A stretch of DNA of 64,000 nt, taken from a virus. Every line of letters begins with the position of its first letter. Within the stretch, counting starts at the first letter, position 1. Of the stretch, positions 28,903 to 37,168 are shown piece by piece. Both the position numbers and the translations under genes were made by a program. The stretch spans positions 1-64,000 of IMG/VR virus record IMGVR_UViG_3300017776_000007; one strand, given 5' to 3'. The notes under the pieces are model-generated. The model was not told where the DNA came from. It was given only the letters and a program-made list of their open reading frames with translations, and made no database searches.

Positions 28903-30757
28903 ATCTACTGGCTACTTGCTCTCTTGTTTTACTAGGTTTAGGAGGAGCCATCATAATAGTATCTCCACCTCTAGTTGTTGAATTATCTGTTTGAACTGCC
29001 ACATTACTTGCAGCAGGGGCTTGAGAATTTACTGCCCTAAGGTCTACATTTTCTGCTGATACATTCATTATACCAACGCCTGTTGTATTTTCATTTGTAC
29101 CAATAGAAGTACCATCACTGATTTCTAAACTGAGTGCACCCTTTAATTTATTAATAGATGCAACTGCCTCATCAACTCCTTCTATATTTGCAAGACCTTT
29201 ATATTCGGTATTAATACCACGAAAATCTGTACCACCCTCAACTGCAATTCTTATTAACTTGGATGCCTTTAATAAATCTTCGCTCATTTCTTCTAGGCCT
29301 AAATCGCCTGAAACTTTACCTAAATTACCAAACTTGTCTAGTTCTTCTCTAAACATTGTTAGTGAATTCACCCCAGAATTAATTAATGCAGATTTTTCTC
29401 CAAGTTGTAATGCCTGGTCTATAGGTGATTTACTACCACTTAAAAAGTCTAGGGCCGCTCCAGCTGCACCTGCAAGAGAACCTACGAATGAACCAGTGCC
29501 GAATGCCGCAAGTCCAGTACCTAATGCTCCTAGTGCAAGTACCGTTTTATCAATCTTGTCTATATTGCCAAGACCACCTATTGCAAGTAATTCAGCAACT
29601 TCATTACGAATACCCTCACCGCTCATTACTGCATCACCCAGTCCAGCAAAGAATGATCCTACTCCAAATGCTGCAAGACCTGTACCCAGTGCTCCTAATG
29701 TTCCTACTGCAGTAGCAACTCCCTCACCTGTTGCATTAGGATCTTCTGCAATAGAAAGTAAGTGACCAACAGTATCTCTTATGGCCTCACCTTGGCCTTC
29801 GTGTGAACCTTTTGCAAAGAAAGCGCCTACACCAAACTTAAATAGGCCGCCCGATAAAGCAGTTAAATCATCTGATACTACTTTACCTCCACCTATATTT
29901 GGATCATTCTGAATAGAAAGTAGTGTTGCGACCGAGTCTTTTACAGTCTGAGCATCATCTGCACTTGCTGCCTTTGCAAAGAAAGACCCAACTCCGAATG
30001 CCGCCAATCCAATACCTAGGGCACTTAATGTTCCCATTACTCTGGCCGAATCACCTTCTTCGCCTGGTAAATCACTAATACTTAAATATGTTTGTACTGC
30101 CTTCTTAACTTCCTTTGCGGTATCATCTGATGCGGCCTTGGCAAAGAATGCACCTATACCAAATGCGGCCAGACCAATACCAATGGCGCCTAAGGTGCCC
30201 ATTACCCTTAGAGAATCTCCTTTCTCTCCAGGCAAATTTGCAATTTCTAATAGGTCTTTGACATTGGCAACAATCTTTTTGCCATCCATATTTTCTAATG
30301 TATCAAGTAAGAAAGAACTTGATGCGAATACGGCTGCTATACCTGCAGCTGCAATACCTATACCAGTACCAGCACCTTTAAGTAAACTGCCTATACCACT
30401 TCCGCCACCACCAGATGAACTACTAGACCCACCATCCTTCTGTGGTATACCTGATGCTCTCATTGCCTTCAATTCATCACGTATCTCTTCAAAGATACTG
30501 GCTCGTTCATTTGCCTTTTCTTGGTCGCCAAGTTTATTGGCGTTCATTGTTTCAAAGAAATTATCAAATCCTACATTGACTCTATCACTCATTTCCAACG
30601 AGGCCTGTTGGATCTTCTTCATCTCCAATAGGTGTCTTCTTGTATTTCTACCATCACGCTCGATCTCGCTAGTCGCACGATTATTCTCAGTCATGAGTTC
30701 TACAAGTTGGGCTAAACTAGATTCTTCTTTATTTGGTGGTGTAGGATTATCTTCCAT
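28901..30757 (-). CDS. 29: Tail tape-measure/baseplate hub protein (gp29-like)
   Basis: A 618-residue protein, close in length to T4 gp29 (590). The N-terminal 120 residues are charged and coiled-coil-like, then a Ser/Gly linker, then about six copies of a 55-70-residue unit with the hydrophobic motif LGALGxGLAAFGxGSFFA and a partner segment (VKDSVATLLSIQNDPN type). The C-terminus is polar. Repeats with membrane-like helices are typical of tape measures. It is the last gene of the minus-strand tail cluster, with tail-chaperone-like and tube-like genes upstream. The specific gp29 label is moderate. Confidence 0.75.
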   Translation of the reverse strand: MEDNPTPPNKEESSLAQLVELMTENNRATSEIERDGRNTRRHLLEMKKIQQASLEMSDRVNVGFDNFFETMNANKLGDQEKANERASIFEEIRDELKAMRASGIPQKDGGSSSSSGGGGSGIGSLLKGAGTGIGIAAAGIAAVFASSSFLLDTLENMDGKKIVANVKDLLEIANLPGEKGDSLRVMGTLGAIGIGLAAFGIGAFFAKAASDDTAKEVKKAVQTYLSISDLPGEEGDSARVMGTLSALGIGLAAFGVGSFFAKAASADDAQTVKDSVATLLSIQNDPNIGGGKVVSDDLTALSGGLFKFGVGAFFAKGSHEGQGEAIRDTVGHLLSIAEDPNATGEGVATAVGTLGALGTGLAAFGVGSFFAGLGDAVMSGEGIRNEVAELLAIGGLGNIDKIDKTVLALGALGTGLAAFGTGSFVGSLAGAAGAALDFLSGSKSPIDQALQLGEKSALINSGVNSLTMFREELDKFGNLGKVSGDLGLEEMSEDLLKASKLIRIAVEGGTDFRGINTEYKGLANIEGVDEAVASINKLKGALSLEISDGTSIGTNENTTGVGIMNVSAENVDLRAVNSQAPAASNVAVQTDNSTTRGGDTIMMAPPKPSKTREQVASR

Positions 30758-30766
30758 TTCTTATAC

Positions 30767-31090
30767 CTATTTTTTAGTAAAGGCTTGGGCTCCAAAGAAT
30801 GCTGCTACAATACCTGCAACTGCAACAAAATATGTTGGTGCCATGTCCCCTAGTGTTTTCTGTGCCTGATCAAGACCTACAAGGGATGCAACTACTACAG
30901 CAAATGGATATAATAACATGCCGCCTAAGGCGAACCATGCCATCTTTCTCTGAGCATCTCTCATCGCATCTTGGTCGTCGCGTTCCTTTCTTTTAAATTC
31001 CAAGTACATTTCTTGTTCTGCTTTAGAAACTTTACCATCACCATTAGTATCGGCAGGGTGATGACCACTTGCTTTAATTTCTTCTTCCAT
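30767..31090 (-). CDS. EF-hand membrane protein
   Basis: A 107-residue protein with a canonical EF-hand loop DTNGDGKVSKAE near the N-terminus (Asp, Asn, Asp, Gly and Glu at the calcium-binding positions), a charged helix, and two hydrophobic segments (MAWFALGGMLLYPFAVVVA; YFVAVAGIVAAFFGAQAF). I recall similar proteins beside tape-measure genes in marine T4-like phages. It may be a virion or membrane protein acting in DNA entry. The ATG overlaps the stop of the frameshift extension (TAATG). Confidence 0.8.
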   Translation of the reverse strand: MEEEIKASGHHPADTNGDGKVSKAEQEMYLEFKRKERDDQDAMRDAQRKMAWFALGGMLLYPFAVVVASLVGLDQAQKTLGDMAPTYFVAVAGIVAAFFGAQAFTKK

Positions 31091-31287
31091 TACATACCTC
31101 TATAACCCGTTTTGGATTTATGTTTTAAATTTTCTTCCTCTATATGTTGTTTTAAAAGGGCAACATATATTTGCCTCTCCCATGGTATCATACCTTCTAA
31201 TTCATTCAACCTATATCCATGATGTTGCATTAATGCAAAATTAGTTTGGTAAAAATTCTCCAAACTTTCATGCGAGAGGCCTATGAA
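31090..31287 (-). CDS. Extension of the gp26-like protein reached by -1 frameshift
   Basis: A 65-codon frame in the -1 frame relative to the gp26-like gene, opening at its U-run: after the shift the protein reads FIGLSHESLENFYQTN, then ALMQHHGYRLNELEGM and IPWERQIYVALL. There is no ATG or GTG at its start; only a poor TTG at 31263. The conserved-looking LNELEGMIPWER block is typical of small tail-hub or chaperone proteins in T4-like phages. The most economical reading is a gp26-extension fusion of about 303 residues. Stop overlaps the next ATG. Confidence 0.72.
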   Translation of the reverse strand, partial: FIGLSHESLENFYQTNFALMQHHGYRLNELEGMIPWERQIYVALLKQHIEEENLKHKSKTGYRGM

Positions 31288-32000
31288 AAAAAACTATTCA
31301 GTCCTTTCAGTTCAACCTCATTCACAGTACTACATTTATTGCATGTAAATTCTGTATAGTATGATACTGCTGGAGTATCCTGGAAAAATGCCTGAACTAA
31401 TTTAAACTGTTCTGAACTTAAACTCTCAATGAATTCCGCCAAATCACTTCTGGTTTCATTCTTTGCATCGAACACATTATCTTCATCAAAGATTGTATCA
31501 ATACATTCAATAATTAAGTCCATAATTCCTTCAACAGAATTAAATTTTTCTGGATCAATTTTTCCAATAACGTCAACGGATGGGTATTTCATTTTTACCC
31601 CAACACCCTGTTTCTCATCAAGAATAATAGTATCATTAATTTCCTTTTCAGGTTTTGAAATACTAATATCATCAATGTTTATAGAAATAGGATTCATTGA
31701 CTCACATTCCTTTTCCTTGCACTTTACTTGGATATTCATTTCTTCACCAACAGATTTGGCTCTCAGTTGTAAAAACAACATTTCGATATCAAATACTGTT
31801 AAGTTATCTAATGTATCCAATTCATAACAAGATTTGATGACATCTCTAACTGCAGCAGTTATTTGTACGGGGTCGTTTGACTCCAAGGCAATCATCAGTA
31901 CCTTTTCTTCTTTTACCAAATATGGTCTCATATTTAATACTGCTCCAGTAGAAGGTAAGTTTACCTGATACCGAGGCACATTCATTTTTGGTAATGCCAT
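31281..32000 (-). CDS. 26: Baseplate hub/tail chaperone-like protein (gp26 family)
   Basis: A 239-residue protein with the pattern MNVPRYQVNLPSTG, then MRPYLVKEEKVLMIALES, which I recognise from T4 gp26-family hub assembly proteins. The central domain has CKEKEC and the C-terminal FTCNKCSTVNEVELKGLN looks like a zinc knuckle. It ends at a run of eight U's directly before the stop, with an open -1 frame beyond. It has a strong AGGAG before its ATG. Placed between a tail-tube-like gene and the tape measure, where tail-assembly chaperones sit in other phages. Confidence 0.8.
   Translation of the reverse strand: MALPKMNVPRYQVNLPSTGAVLNMRPYLVKEEKVLMIALESNDPVQITAAVRDVIKSCYELDTLDNLTVFDIEMLFLQLRAKSVGEEMNIQVKCKEKECESMNPISINIDDISISKPEKEINDTIILDEKQGVGVKMKYPSVDVIGKIDPEKFNSVEGIMDLIIECIDTIFDEDNVFDAKNETRSDLAEFIESLSSEQFKLVQAFFQDTPAVSYYTEFTCNKCSTVNEVELKGLNSFFS
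31286..31293 (-). other. Slippery U8 run, probable -1 frameshift site
   Basis: Eight consecutive U's in the mRNA (AGU UUU UUU UCA UAG in the zero frame) contain the heptamer U UUU UUU, two codons before the stop of the gp26-like gene. A -1 slip here opens 65 further codons. Confidence 0.7.
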
Positions 32001-32015
32001 TATATTCTCCTAATA

Positions 32016-32642
32016 TTATATACCGAGGGCACCTAATGCACTTCTAAACCCAGATAGGGTAGAAGATAGGGGGCCTTCGGGCACGTAGTTATCGTAACTA
32101 AATGTCACGGTCATTTTCTGGGCAGCATTTTCACTATTGTTGTCCAGTGTAATTCCGGCTACAGTAGTAGGAAAGGCATTCTCTAACCTAATACCATATA
32201 CGGGAATATCTTTTTCATTCAGTTGCTGTATTACAACATCTGAAGTAAATTCTGATTTATATTTTGCGTGATACTTATCCGTATCAAAAACTTGTTCTAA
32301 CCAATTATCAAATAATGTTTTCATATAATAATCATTGGTTAATAGAAATGTACATTGCACATCTTCGTTAATAAATGTATAAGGAACTTTAACTGCTTGT
32401 TTTTCAGCAATGTAATCTAGGGTTGTAACATTACGTCCGGGGATTGTCACATTCTCACATAACATAGATATATCTCTTGGGTCATTTACTAACGACTTTA
32501 AACCACCACCTGACGTCAACGCGCCAATAATATTTCCACCAAGTAATGATCCTTGAGGCGGCGTAAAGATAACTTGAAATCTATTTGCCTTTGCAAGACC
32601 ACCACGTTTACCTATAGTGCTTTTTAATTTATCAATGGACAT
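32016..32642 (-). CDS. Tail-tube-fold protein, gp54/gp19-like
   Basis: A 208-residue protein with the T4 tail-tube pattern: ANRFQVIFTPP, MLCENVTIPGRNV, KVPYTFINEDVQCTFLLTND and a C-terminal VTFSYDNYVPE. Proteins of this fold include the tube protein gp19 and the baseplate tube initiator gp54. Its position in the hub cluster beside gp26-like and tape-measure genes favours the initiator gp54. GGGAGAT precedes the ATG. Confidence 0.78.
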   Translation of the reverse strand: MSIDKLKSTIGKRGGLAKANRFQVIFTPPQGSLLGGNIIGALTSGGGLKSLVNDPRDISMLCENVTIPGRNVTTLDYIAEKQAVKVPYTFINEDVQCTFLLTNDYYMKTLFDNWLEQVFDTDKYHAKYKSEFTSDVVIQQLNEKDIPVYGIRLENAFPTTVAGITLDNNSENAAQKMTVTFSYDNYVPEGPLSSTLSGFRSALGALGI

Positions 32643-32645
32643 ATA

Positions 32646-33242
32646 TTATCTCCCGCCCTGGTAAATTTTTCTGGAATCTGCCCAGACTGTTCTAGAGCTC
32701 TTTTTCTTAAACTGTTGTATTGGAAGATATATTGCTGTTTCCCAGTCAGTCATAGGTACTCTTGACAGTTGCGACTTAACGTGAGATGTTAAATATCTTT
32801 TAAAACATGGCTCAAATTCCTTGTATTTTCTTACACCCTGCAATAAATCATAACGTAATCTCATTAATCTGCTATCTGGTTTTAATTCCTTAGGTGCAAG
32901 TTTAAATAATTCATTAAGTAATCTTGCACGTGCAATAGGGTTAATATAGTGTAAATTTAATCCAGTAAATCCGCCTGGTGCAGGACCCACAATAATAGTC
33001 AAAGGGAATCTGTCGTAATATGGTAGATCCTCTTTTGTCTTAGGGTCATAGAAATACATAACCATATCACCTACCAAAGGCTTAGTTCTTTTTTCTAATG
33101 CTGTATCCTTAAGTAATTTAGTCCTAGATGGGATGGTTAATTCTTTTACCTTCTGCGCGAACCATTCCTCAGACTTAGGAGTCCTAGATCGGATTCCTGC
33201 CCTAAATGCCGCTGCACTGATTGTGTCAAATATTGATGCCAT
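32646..33242 (-). CDS. 2: gp2-like DNA end-protector protein (tentative)
   Basis: A 198-residue basic protein with GDMVMYFYDPKTKEDLPYYD, RFPLTIIVGPAPGGFTGLNL and HYINPIARARLLNEL. I recall this pattern in marine T4-like phages as the DNA end protector gp2 or as an unnamed structural protein. In T4, gene 2 lies near gene 4, and gene 4 is the neighbour here, which supports the call. A late box five bases before its ATG predicts a leaderless mRNA of its own. Confidence 0.6.
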   Translation of the reverse strand: MASIFDTISAAAFRAGIRSRTPKSEEWFAQKVKELTIPSRTKLLKDTALEKRTKPLVGDMVMYFYDPKTKEDLPYYDRFPLTIIVGPAPGGFTGLNLHYINPIARARLLNELFKLAPKELKPDSRLMRLRYDLLQGVRKYKEFEPCFKRYLTSHVKSQLSRVPMTDWETAIYLPIQQFKKKSSRTVWADSRKIYQGGR

Positions 33243-33247
33243 ATAAC

Positions 33248-33255
33248 TATTTATA
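33248..33255 (-). promoter_or_regulatory. T4-type late promoter (minus strand), predicted leaderless
   Basis: TATAAATA read on the minus strand ends five bases before the ATG whose A is at 33242; the spacer GTTAT is the same as at the 38523 promoter. Confidence 0.75.
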
Positions 33256-33702
33256 TTAGCCTTTAAGTAGTTTTATACCAAGATTAGATAAAGTGTCTTC
33301 GGTCCAGATTTGAAATTTCCAACCTTTGTGATCTGCATACTGTTGTGCAGCAGTCCATTTTGATGTGTTCTTTATATAAGTAGTGACTTCGTTAATATAC
33401 CTTTTTGTCTTACGAGAAGGTTTCTTTGGCGGTGTTGTTTCCTTTTTTGGTTTAATTTCCACTAGGATAATGTCTTTATTATCCAATTCGACCAATAAGT
33501 CCACATAATACCTATGTATTTTATTATCTGTTTTACATTTATACGGAACAACTATTTCTTCACTATTCCATTTCTTCACTTTAGGATTGGACTCACACCA
33601 CCTAAATGCTTGTCTTTCCCATAATGAACGATACACAACCTTGGTCGGATCGCCCATATACTTTCGTTTATTCTTAATTGTGTATTTCCCTTTGTAAGCC
33701 AT
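33256..33702 (-). CDS. 4: Head completion protein gp4 (nuclease fold)
   Basis: A 148-residue protein of the T4 gp4 family, which finishes filled heads before tail joining. It has a TnsA-like/PD-(D/E)XK signature: YRSLWERQAFRW, YYVDLLVELDNKD and IILVEIKPKKE (Asp and Glu-x-Lys). The basic N-terminus (KGKYTIKNKRKY) matches the family. Length equals T4 gp4 (about 150). It begins the minus-strand tail cluster beside divergent late promoters. Confidence 0.9.
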   Translation of the reverse strand: MAYKGKYTIKNKRKYMGDPTKVVYRSLWERQAFRWCESNPKVKKWNSEEIVVPYKCKTDNKIHRYYVDLLVELDNKDIILVEIKPKKETTPPKKPSRKTKRYINEVTTYIKNTSKWTAAQQYADHKGWKFQIWTEDTLSNLGIKLLKG

Positions 33703-33710
33703 TATAAATA
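33703..33710 (+). promoter_or_regulatory. T4-type late promoter (plus strand) for the baseplate operon
   Basis: TATAAATA immediately beyond the divergent gp4 start; predicted start near 33716, with a leader of about 34 bases and AAGG before the ATG at 33750. Confidence 0.72.
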
Positions 33711-33729
33711 CTCTTATATGTTAAAATAT

Positions 33730-33737
33730 TATTTATA
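33730..33737 (-). promoter_or_regulatory. T4-type late promoter (minus strand) for gene 4
   Basis: TATAAATA on the minus strand; predicted start near 33724, giving a leader of about 22 bases to gene 4. The two opposing late promoters here have transcripts that overlap by a few bases at their 5' ends. Confidence 0.7.
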
Positions 33738-33749
33738 AGGTAAATAAAG

Positions 33750-34547
33750 ATGGCCGACCCTAAAACCGAAACCGATAAGCAGAAAAAAGATACCGAAACA
33801 TTAGTATTTCCTTCAAAGTTAAGAAGTGAGGCTGGTAGTGGTGCTGCCCATGTAAGATTCCAGGCAATAGATAGTGATGGAGTAGGACCGGTTGTACATT
33901 TATTTGTTCCTCAAGGATTTTCAGTACCTGATGCCGCGGCATATACTACTATGGATTTAGGCACGGTAGGACAACTTGCTGGAGTCGGTGACGGACAACT
34001 TACTGAAGCAGATGGTATTGCAAAGGCCGCTATGGTAGGTGGTCTTATTGATATGAAGGCAGGTGGCATGACTTTAGGTTTAGGTGCTGCAACAGGAGGG
34101 TTTCAGGCATTAAGAAAAGGTATTGCCGCTAACCCATATACAGAAACACAATTTACAAACAGTAATATCAGGTCTTTTGGTTTCACTTTTAAACTTGTAT
34201 CAGAAAACGAAGAAGAATCCGATACTGCATTAGCCATAGAAAATTTCTTTAGAGAGAATATGTATCCTGAAGTTGCAGGTGCTGTTGCATTAAAATACCC
34301 AAATAAATTTAAAATAGATTTTTATAATGGTGGTAGTCCTAATAAATTTATGCCTAAAATTGCAGAGTGTTATTTGGCAACATTTAATACTACCTATAAT
34401 GCAACAGGTAATTCATTCCATAAAGGTGGACAACCAGTCGAAATAGATATTGCCTGTACTTTCCAAGAAACAAAGGCACTTACAAGAACCGACCTATACC
34501 CTGATGAAGATACGGGTGAGACACAAGAAACATCGGAGGATAGTTAA
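33750..34547 (+). CDS. 48: Baseplate tail-tube cap gp48-like
   Basis: A 265-residue protein of the gp48/gp54 group that joins the baseplate to the tail tube. Features include FPSKLRSEAGS near the N-terminus, an Ala/Gly-rich middle, and NPYTETQFTNSNIRSFGFTF with KLVSENEEESDTALAIENFF, then YPNKFKIDFY, the typical C-terminal tube-like domain. T4 gp48 is longer (364). It heads the + strand baseplate operon, followed by gp53 with an overlapping start (TAATG). Confidence 0.82.
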   Translation: MADPKTETDKQKKDTETLVFPSKLRSEAGSGAAHVRFQAIDSDGVGPVVHLFVPQGFSVPDAAAYTTMDLGTVGQLAGVGDGQLTEADGIAKAAMVGGLIDMKAGGMTLGLGAATGGFQALRKGIAANPYTETQFTNSNIRSFGFTFKLVSENEEESDTALAIENFFRENMYPEVAGAVALKYPNKFKIDFYNGGSPNKFMPKIAECYLATFNTTYNATGNSFHKGGQPVEIDIACTFQETKALTRTDLYPDEDTGETQETSEDS

Positions 34548-35362
34548 TGTCATTTTTTAAATTATTTCCAAAAGTAGGATATGACTTATCAAATACTGGC
34601 GTTCTACAAAATATTGTAAACCTATACAGATCGGTAAGACCGTTACAGGAATTTGTAGATGATGTTTCTGCATATAAACTTTATGAAATTAAAAATGGAG
34701 AAAGGCCAGACATAGTATCTCAAAGACTATATGGAACTCCAGATTTTTATTGGACATTTTTTATTGTGAATGAATATTTACATGATGGTCTTGCTTCTTG
34801 GCCTATGTCACAAGAAGATTTACAAACATATATGAATACAGAATATAATGGATTTGCAATTACTACAAGACCAGTAGTTATAAGAAACAGTGACCAACTT
34901 ATTATCGATTTCCAAAATTCTCTTGCAGGTAGATTTCAGTTAGGAGAAAAATTAACCGGTTCTGCAAATAATGCAACAGGTACAATTACCAGAAAGAATA
35001 TAGATTTAAACCAATTAATAGTGCAAGATTGTACGGGGACATTCGTAGGTAATCCAGATTCTAGTCCTAACGTAACTGAAACCGTAACAGGTGGCACATC
35101 TGAAGATTCAGTTGATACATATAGAGTATTTAAATATATTGATGCTCCATACTATTACCATTTAACTGGAGATCCAGAGGAAAGAGTAATGGATAATGGT
35201 ATTTTTATTGATGGGGGAGAACCAGAAAGTAATTTAAGTTATGTATCAAATAGAGCATGGTTAGAAAGATCCAATGATGAAAGATCACGAATGAGAGTTA
35301 TTGATCCACGATTTATTTCTCAATTCGTAGATAAATTTGAAGAATTAATTAACAATGAGTAG
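34547..35362 (+). CDS. 53: Baseplate wedge protein gp53
   Basis: A 271-residue wedge protein. The signature is the LysM-like block NGERPDIVSQRLYGTPDFYW, TFFIVNEYLHDGLASWP, near residue 50-90. The rest carries beta-rich inserts (LIVQDCTGTFVGN). Length is larger than T4 gp53 (196), in line with marine relatives. The start overlaps the gp48 stop and the end overlaps gp27 by 8 bases. Confidence 0.9.
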   Translation: MSFFKLFPKVGYDLSNTGVLQNIVNLYRSVRPLQEFVDDVSAYKLYEIKNGERPDIVSQRLYGTPDFYWTFFIVNEYLHDGLASWPMSQEDLQTYMNTEYNGFAITTRPVVIRNSDQLIIDFQNSLAGRFQLGEKLTGSANNATGTITRKNIDLNQLIVQDCTGTFVGNPDSSPNVTETVTGGTSEDSVDTYRVFKYIDAPYYYHLTGDPEERVMDNGIFIDGGEPESNLSYVSNRAWLERSNDERSRMRVIDPRFISQFVDKFEELINNE

Positions 35363-36680
35363 AAATACAACCAGACTTTTTGGAGAAAAGTCGTTAACAC
35401 CATCTTCGTTTTTCTTATCGAAGTGCACGTTATTTACAACTGACGGCCAAGAAATAGACATTAGAGAACTTGTTGCGAATATTACCATTACGGAAAGTTT
35501 GTATATGGGTTCTATTGATGCTGAATTAATTATATTAGATGCTGTTAACTTATTAGAAGAATTTAAAATTAACGGCGATGAAAAAATAAAATTAGAAATA
35601 AAAAGAACTCCACTTGATGATACCATAAAAGAAAAACATCAACACGATTTTTATATTTCAGAAATAATTAATTATGCAAGAAGTAAACCAGGTTCTGCAA
35701 CGTATGTTTTTAGATGTGTGTCTAAACATGCATATATTAATAATACATTAACCGTTACAGGATTTAAAAATGGTACTATTGGAAAAATTATTAATGGTAT
35801 ATGTAAAGAAATAGGAGTCAAGGGTAATAACATTAATGAGTCTACTACAAAGACTATTAATTGTATTATACCTAGACTGCGACCATTTGCTGCAATTAAA
35901 TGGCTAAATAATAATGCATTTACTACAACAGGAGCTCCTTTTTATTTTTATGAAACATTAAAAGAAAAAGTAAAGTATCAATCATATGAAGATTTTGTTG
36001 ATCAAGATCCTATAGCAATATACGAACACAAACCATTCTTTGATAAAACAATCGGAGAAGTAGATTATTTTACGGAAAGTAAATTTAAAATTATAAAGGT
36101 TTCATCAGAACTTAATTTGTCAAAATATATATCCACAGGCGAAGGTGCATTTGCCTCTACAACACATTCTATTGACATTTCAACAAAAGAGTATAAAGAA
36201 GCCAAAGAATTTAAATACGGAAATAAAATAAAGAAATTAAATCAACATGATCCGTATCCCGATCGAGCAGATTATGAACAATATAATGATAAGAAACTTA
36301 ATGAATTAAAAAGTGGTAAAAATTATTTTATATCAGAAAATAAATTTGCATATAAAGAGAATGATAATTTACATTCCACTTTGAGAGATAATTTATCCAC
36401 CTCACAATCATATTTATCTACCGAAGATATTTTATCGCATGATATAACCATATCTGGTAATTTTGATTTAGAAGTAGGTAATATTATAGAAGTAAAGGTA
36501 GAAAAAACAAATATTTCTGATCATGGTTCCGACCATCTTGATAAAATGCAATCGGGTAAATATATTATATCAAGTATTATTCATAAATTCGGAGATGAAT
36601 ATACCCAAGAATTAGAAATAAAAACAAATTCTTTTAATGCGGATTTAAATAGTATATTACAAATCGAAGGTGGCTCATGA
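35355..36680 (+). CDS. 27: Baseplate hub protein gp27
   Basis: A 441-residue hub protein that, with gp5, forms the central hub of the baseplate. The N-terminus ITITESLYMGSIDAELIILD and the central ARSKPGSATYVFRCVSKHAY are typical of gp27-family tube-like domains. Length is close to T4 gp27 (391). gp5 follows with an ATGA overlap, the usual gp27-gp5 pairing. Confidence 0.85.
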   Translation: MSRNTTRLFGEKSLTPSSFFLSKCTLFTTDGQEIDIRELVANITITESLYMGSIDAELIILDAVNLLEEFKINGDEKIKLEIKRTPLDDTIKEKHQHDFYISEIINYARSKPGSATYVFRCVSKHAYINNTLTVTGFKNGTIGKIINGICKEIGVKGNNINESTTKTINCIIPRLRPFAAIKWLNNNAFTTTGAPFYFYETLKEKVKYQSYEDFVDQDPIAIYEHKPFFDKTIGEVDYFTESKFKIIKVSSELNLSKYISTGEGAFASTTHSIDISTKEYKEAKEFKYGNKIKKLNQHDPYPDRADYEQYNDKKLNELKSGKNYFISENKFAYKENDNLHSTLRDNLSTSQSYLSTEDILSHDITISGNFDLEVGNIIEVKVEKTNISDHGSDHLDKMQSGKYIISSIIHKFGDEYTQELEIKTNSFNADLNSILQIEGGS

Positions 36681-37168
36681 GAAGTGATGAATTTATAGGT
36701 GGCCAGTTTGAATGGTTTACTGGTATTATAAAAGACATTGATGACCCTAAAGGATTAAACCGAGTAAAGGTTCATTGTCTTGGATTTTATGATGGGGTAG
36801 ATAAAAAAGATTTGCCCTGGGCAACAGTGGTCATGCCAGTTACCAATGCGGGAATAAAAGGAAACGGTGGTAACCATCACTTAGAAGAAGGGTCATGGGT
36901 TGTTGGATTCTTTAGAGATGGCCCGAGTGCACAAGACCCAATGGTGATAGGTGCTATTGCAACACAAACGGATGGAACAAAGGATTTACCAGATGAGGCG
37001 TCAGTAGACAATAAAGTATATAAGTCAAAATCTGGCCACTTAATTGAAATCGATAATAGTGATGGCGGAGAAAGAATTAATATTAAACATAAATCCAATT
37101 CAAGGATTACAATGAATGCGGATGGTACTATTACTATCATCGCCTCTAATATTAAATTAAATGCGTAA
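36677..37168 (+). CDS. 5: Baseplate hub spike protein, short gp5-like without lysozyme domain
   Basis: A 163-residue protein with the OB-fold domain of gp5 (WFTGIIKDIDDPKGLNRVKV; LPWATVVMPVTNAG; HLEEGSWVVGFFRDG) and a short beta-strand end (GHLIEIDNSDGGERINIKHK; ITMNADGTITI) that begins the spike. T4 gp5 (575 residues) carries a lysozyme domain between these; here it is absent. Cell-wall digestion on entry must come from another protein, if any. Confidence 0.88.
   Translation: MRSDEFIGGQFEWFTGIIKDIDDPKGLNRVKVHCLGFYDGVDKKDLPWATVVMPVTNAGIKGNGGNHHLEEGSWVVGFFRDGPSAQDPMVIGAIATQTDGTKDLPDEASVDNKVYKSKSGHLIEIDNSDGGERINIKHKSNSRITMNADGTITIIASNIKLNA

Noticed and set aside
30138-30869. A long open frame on the plus strand (243 codons) opposite the tape-measure gene
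   Set aside because: It is rich in Pro, Ser and Ile in a pattern expected from the antisense of an Ala/Gly-rich repeat gene, has no ribosome binding site and crosses the boundary between two well-supported minus-strand genes.
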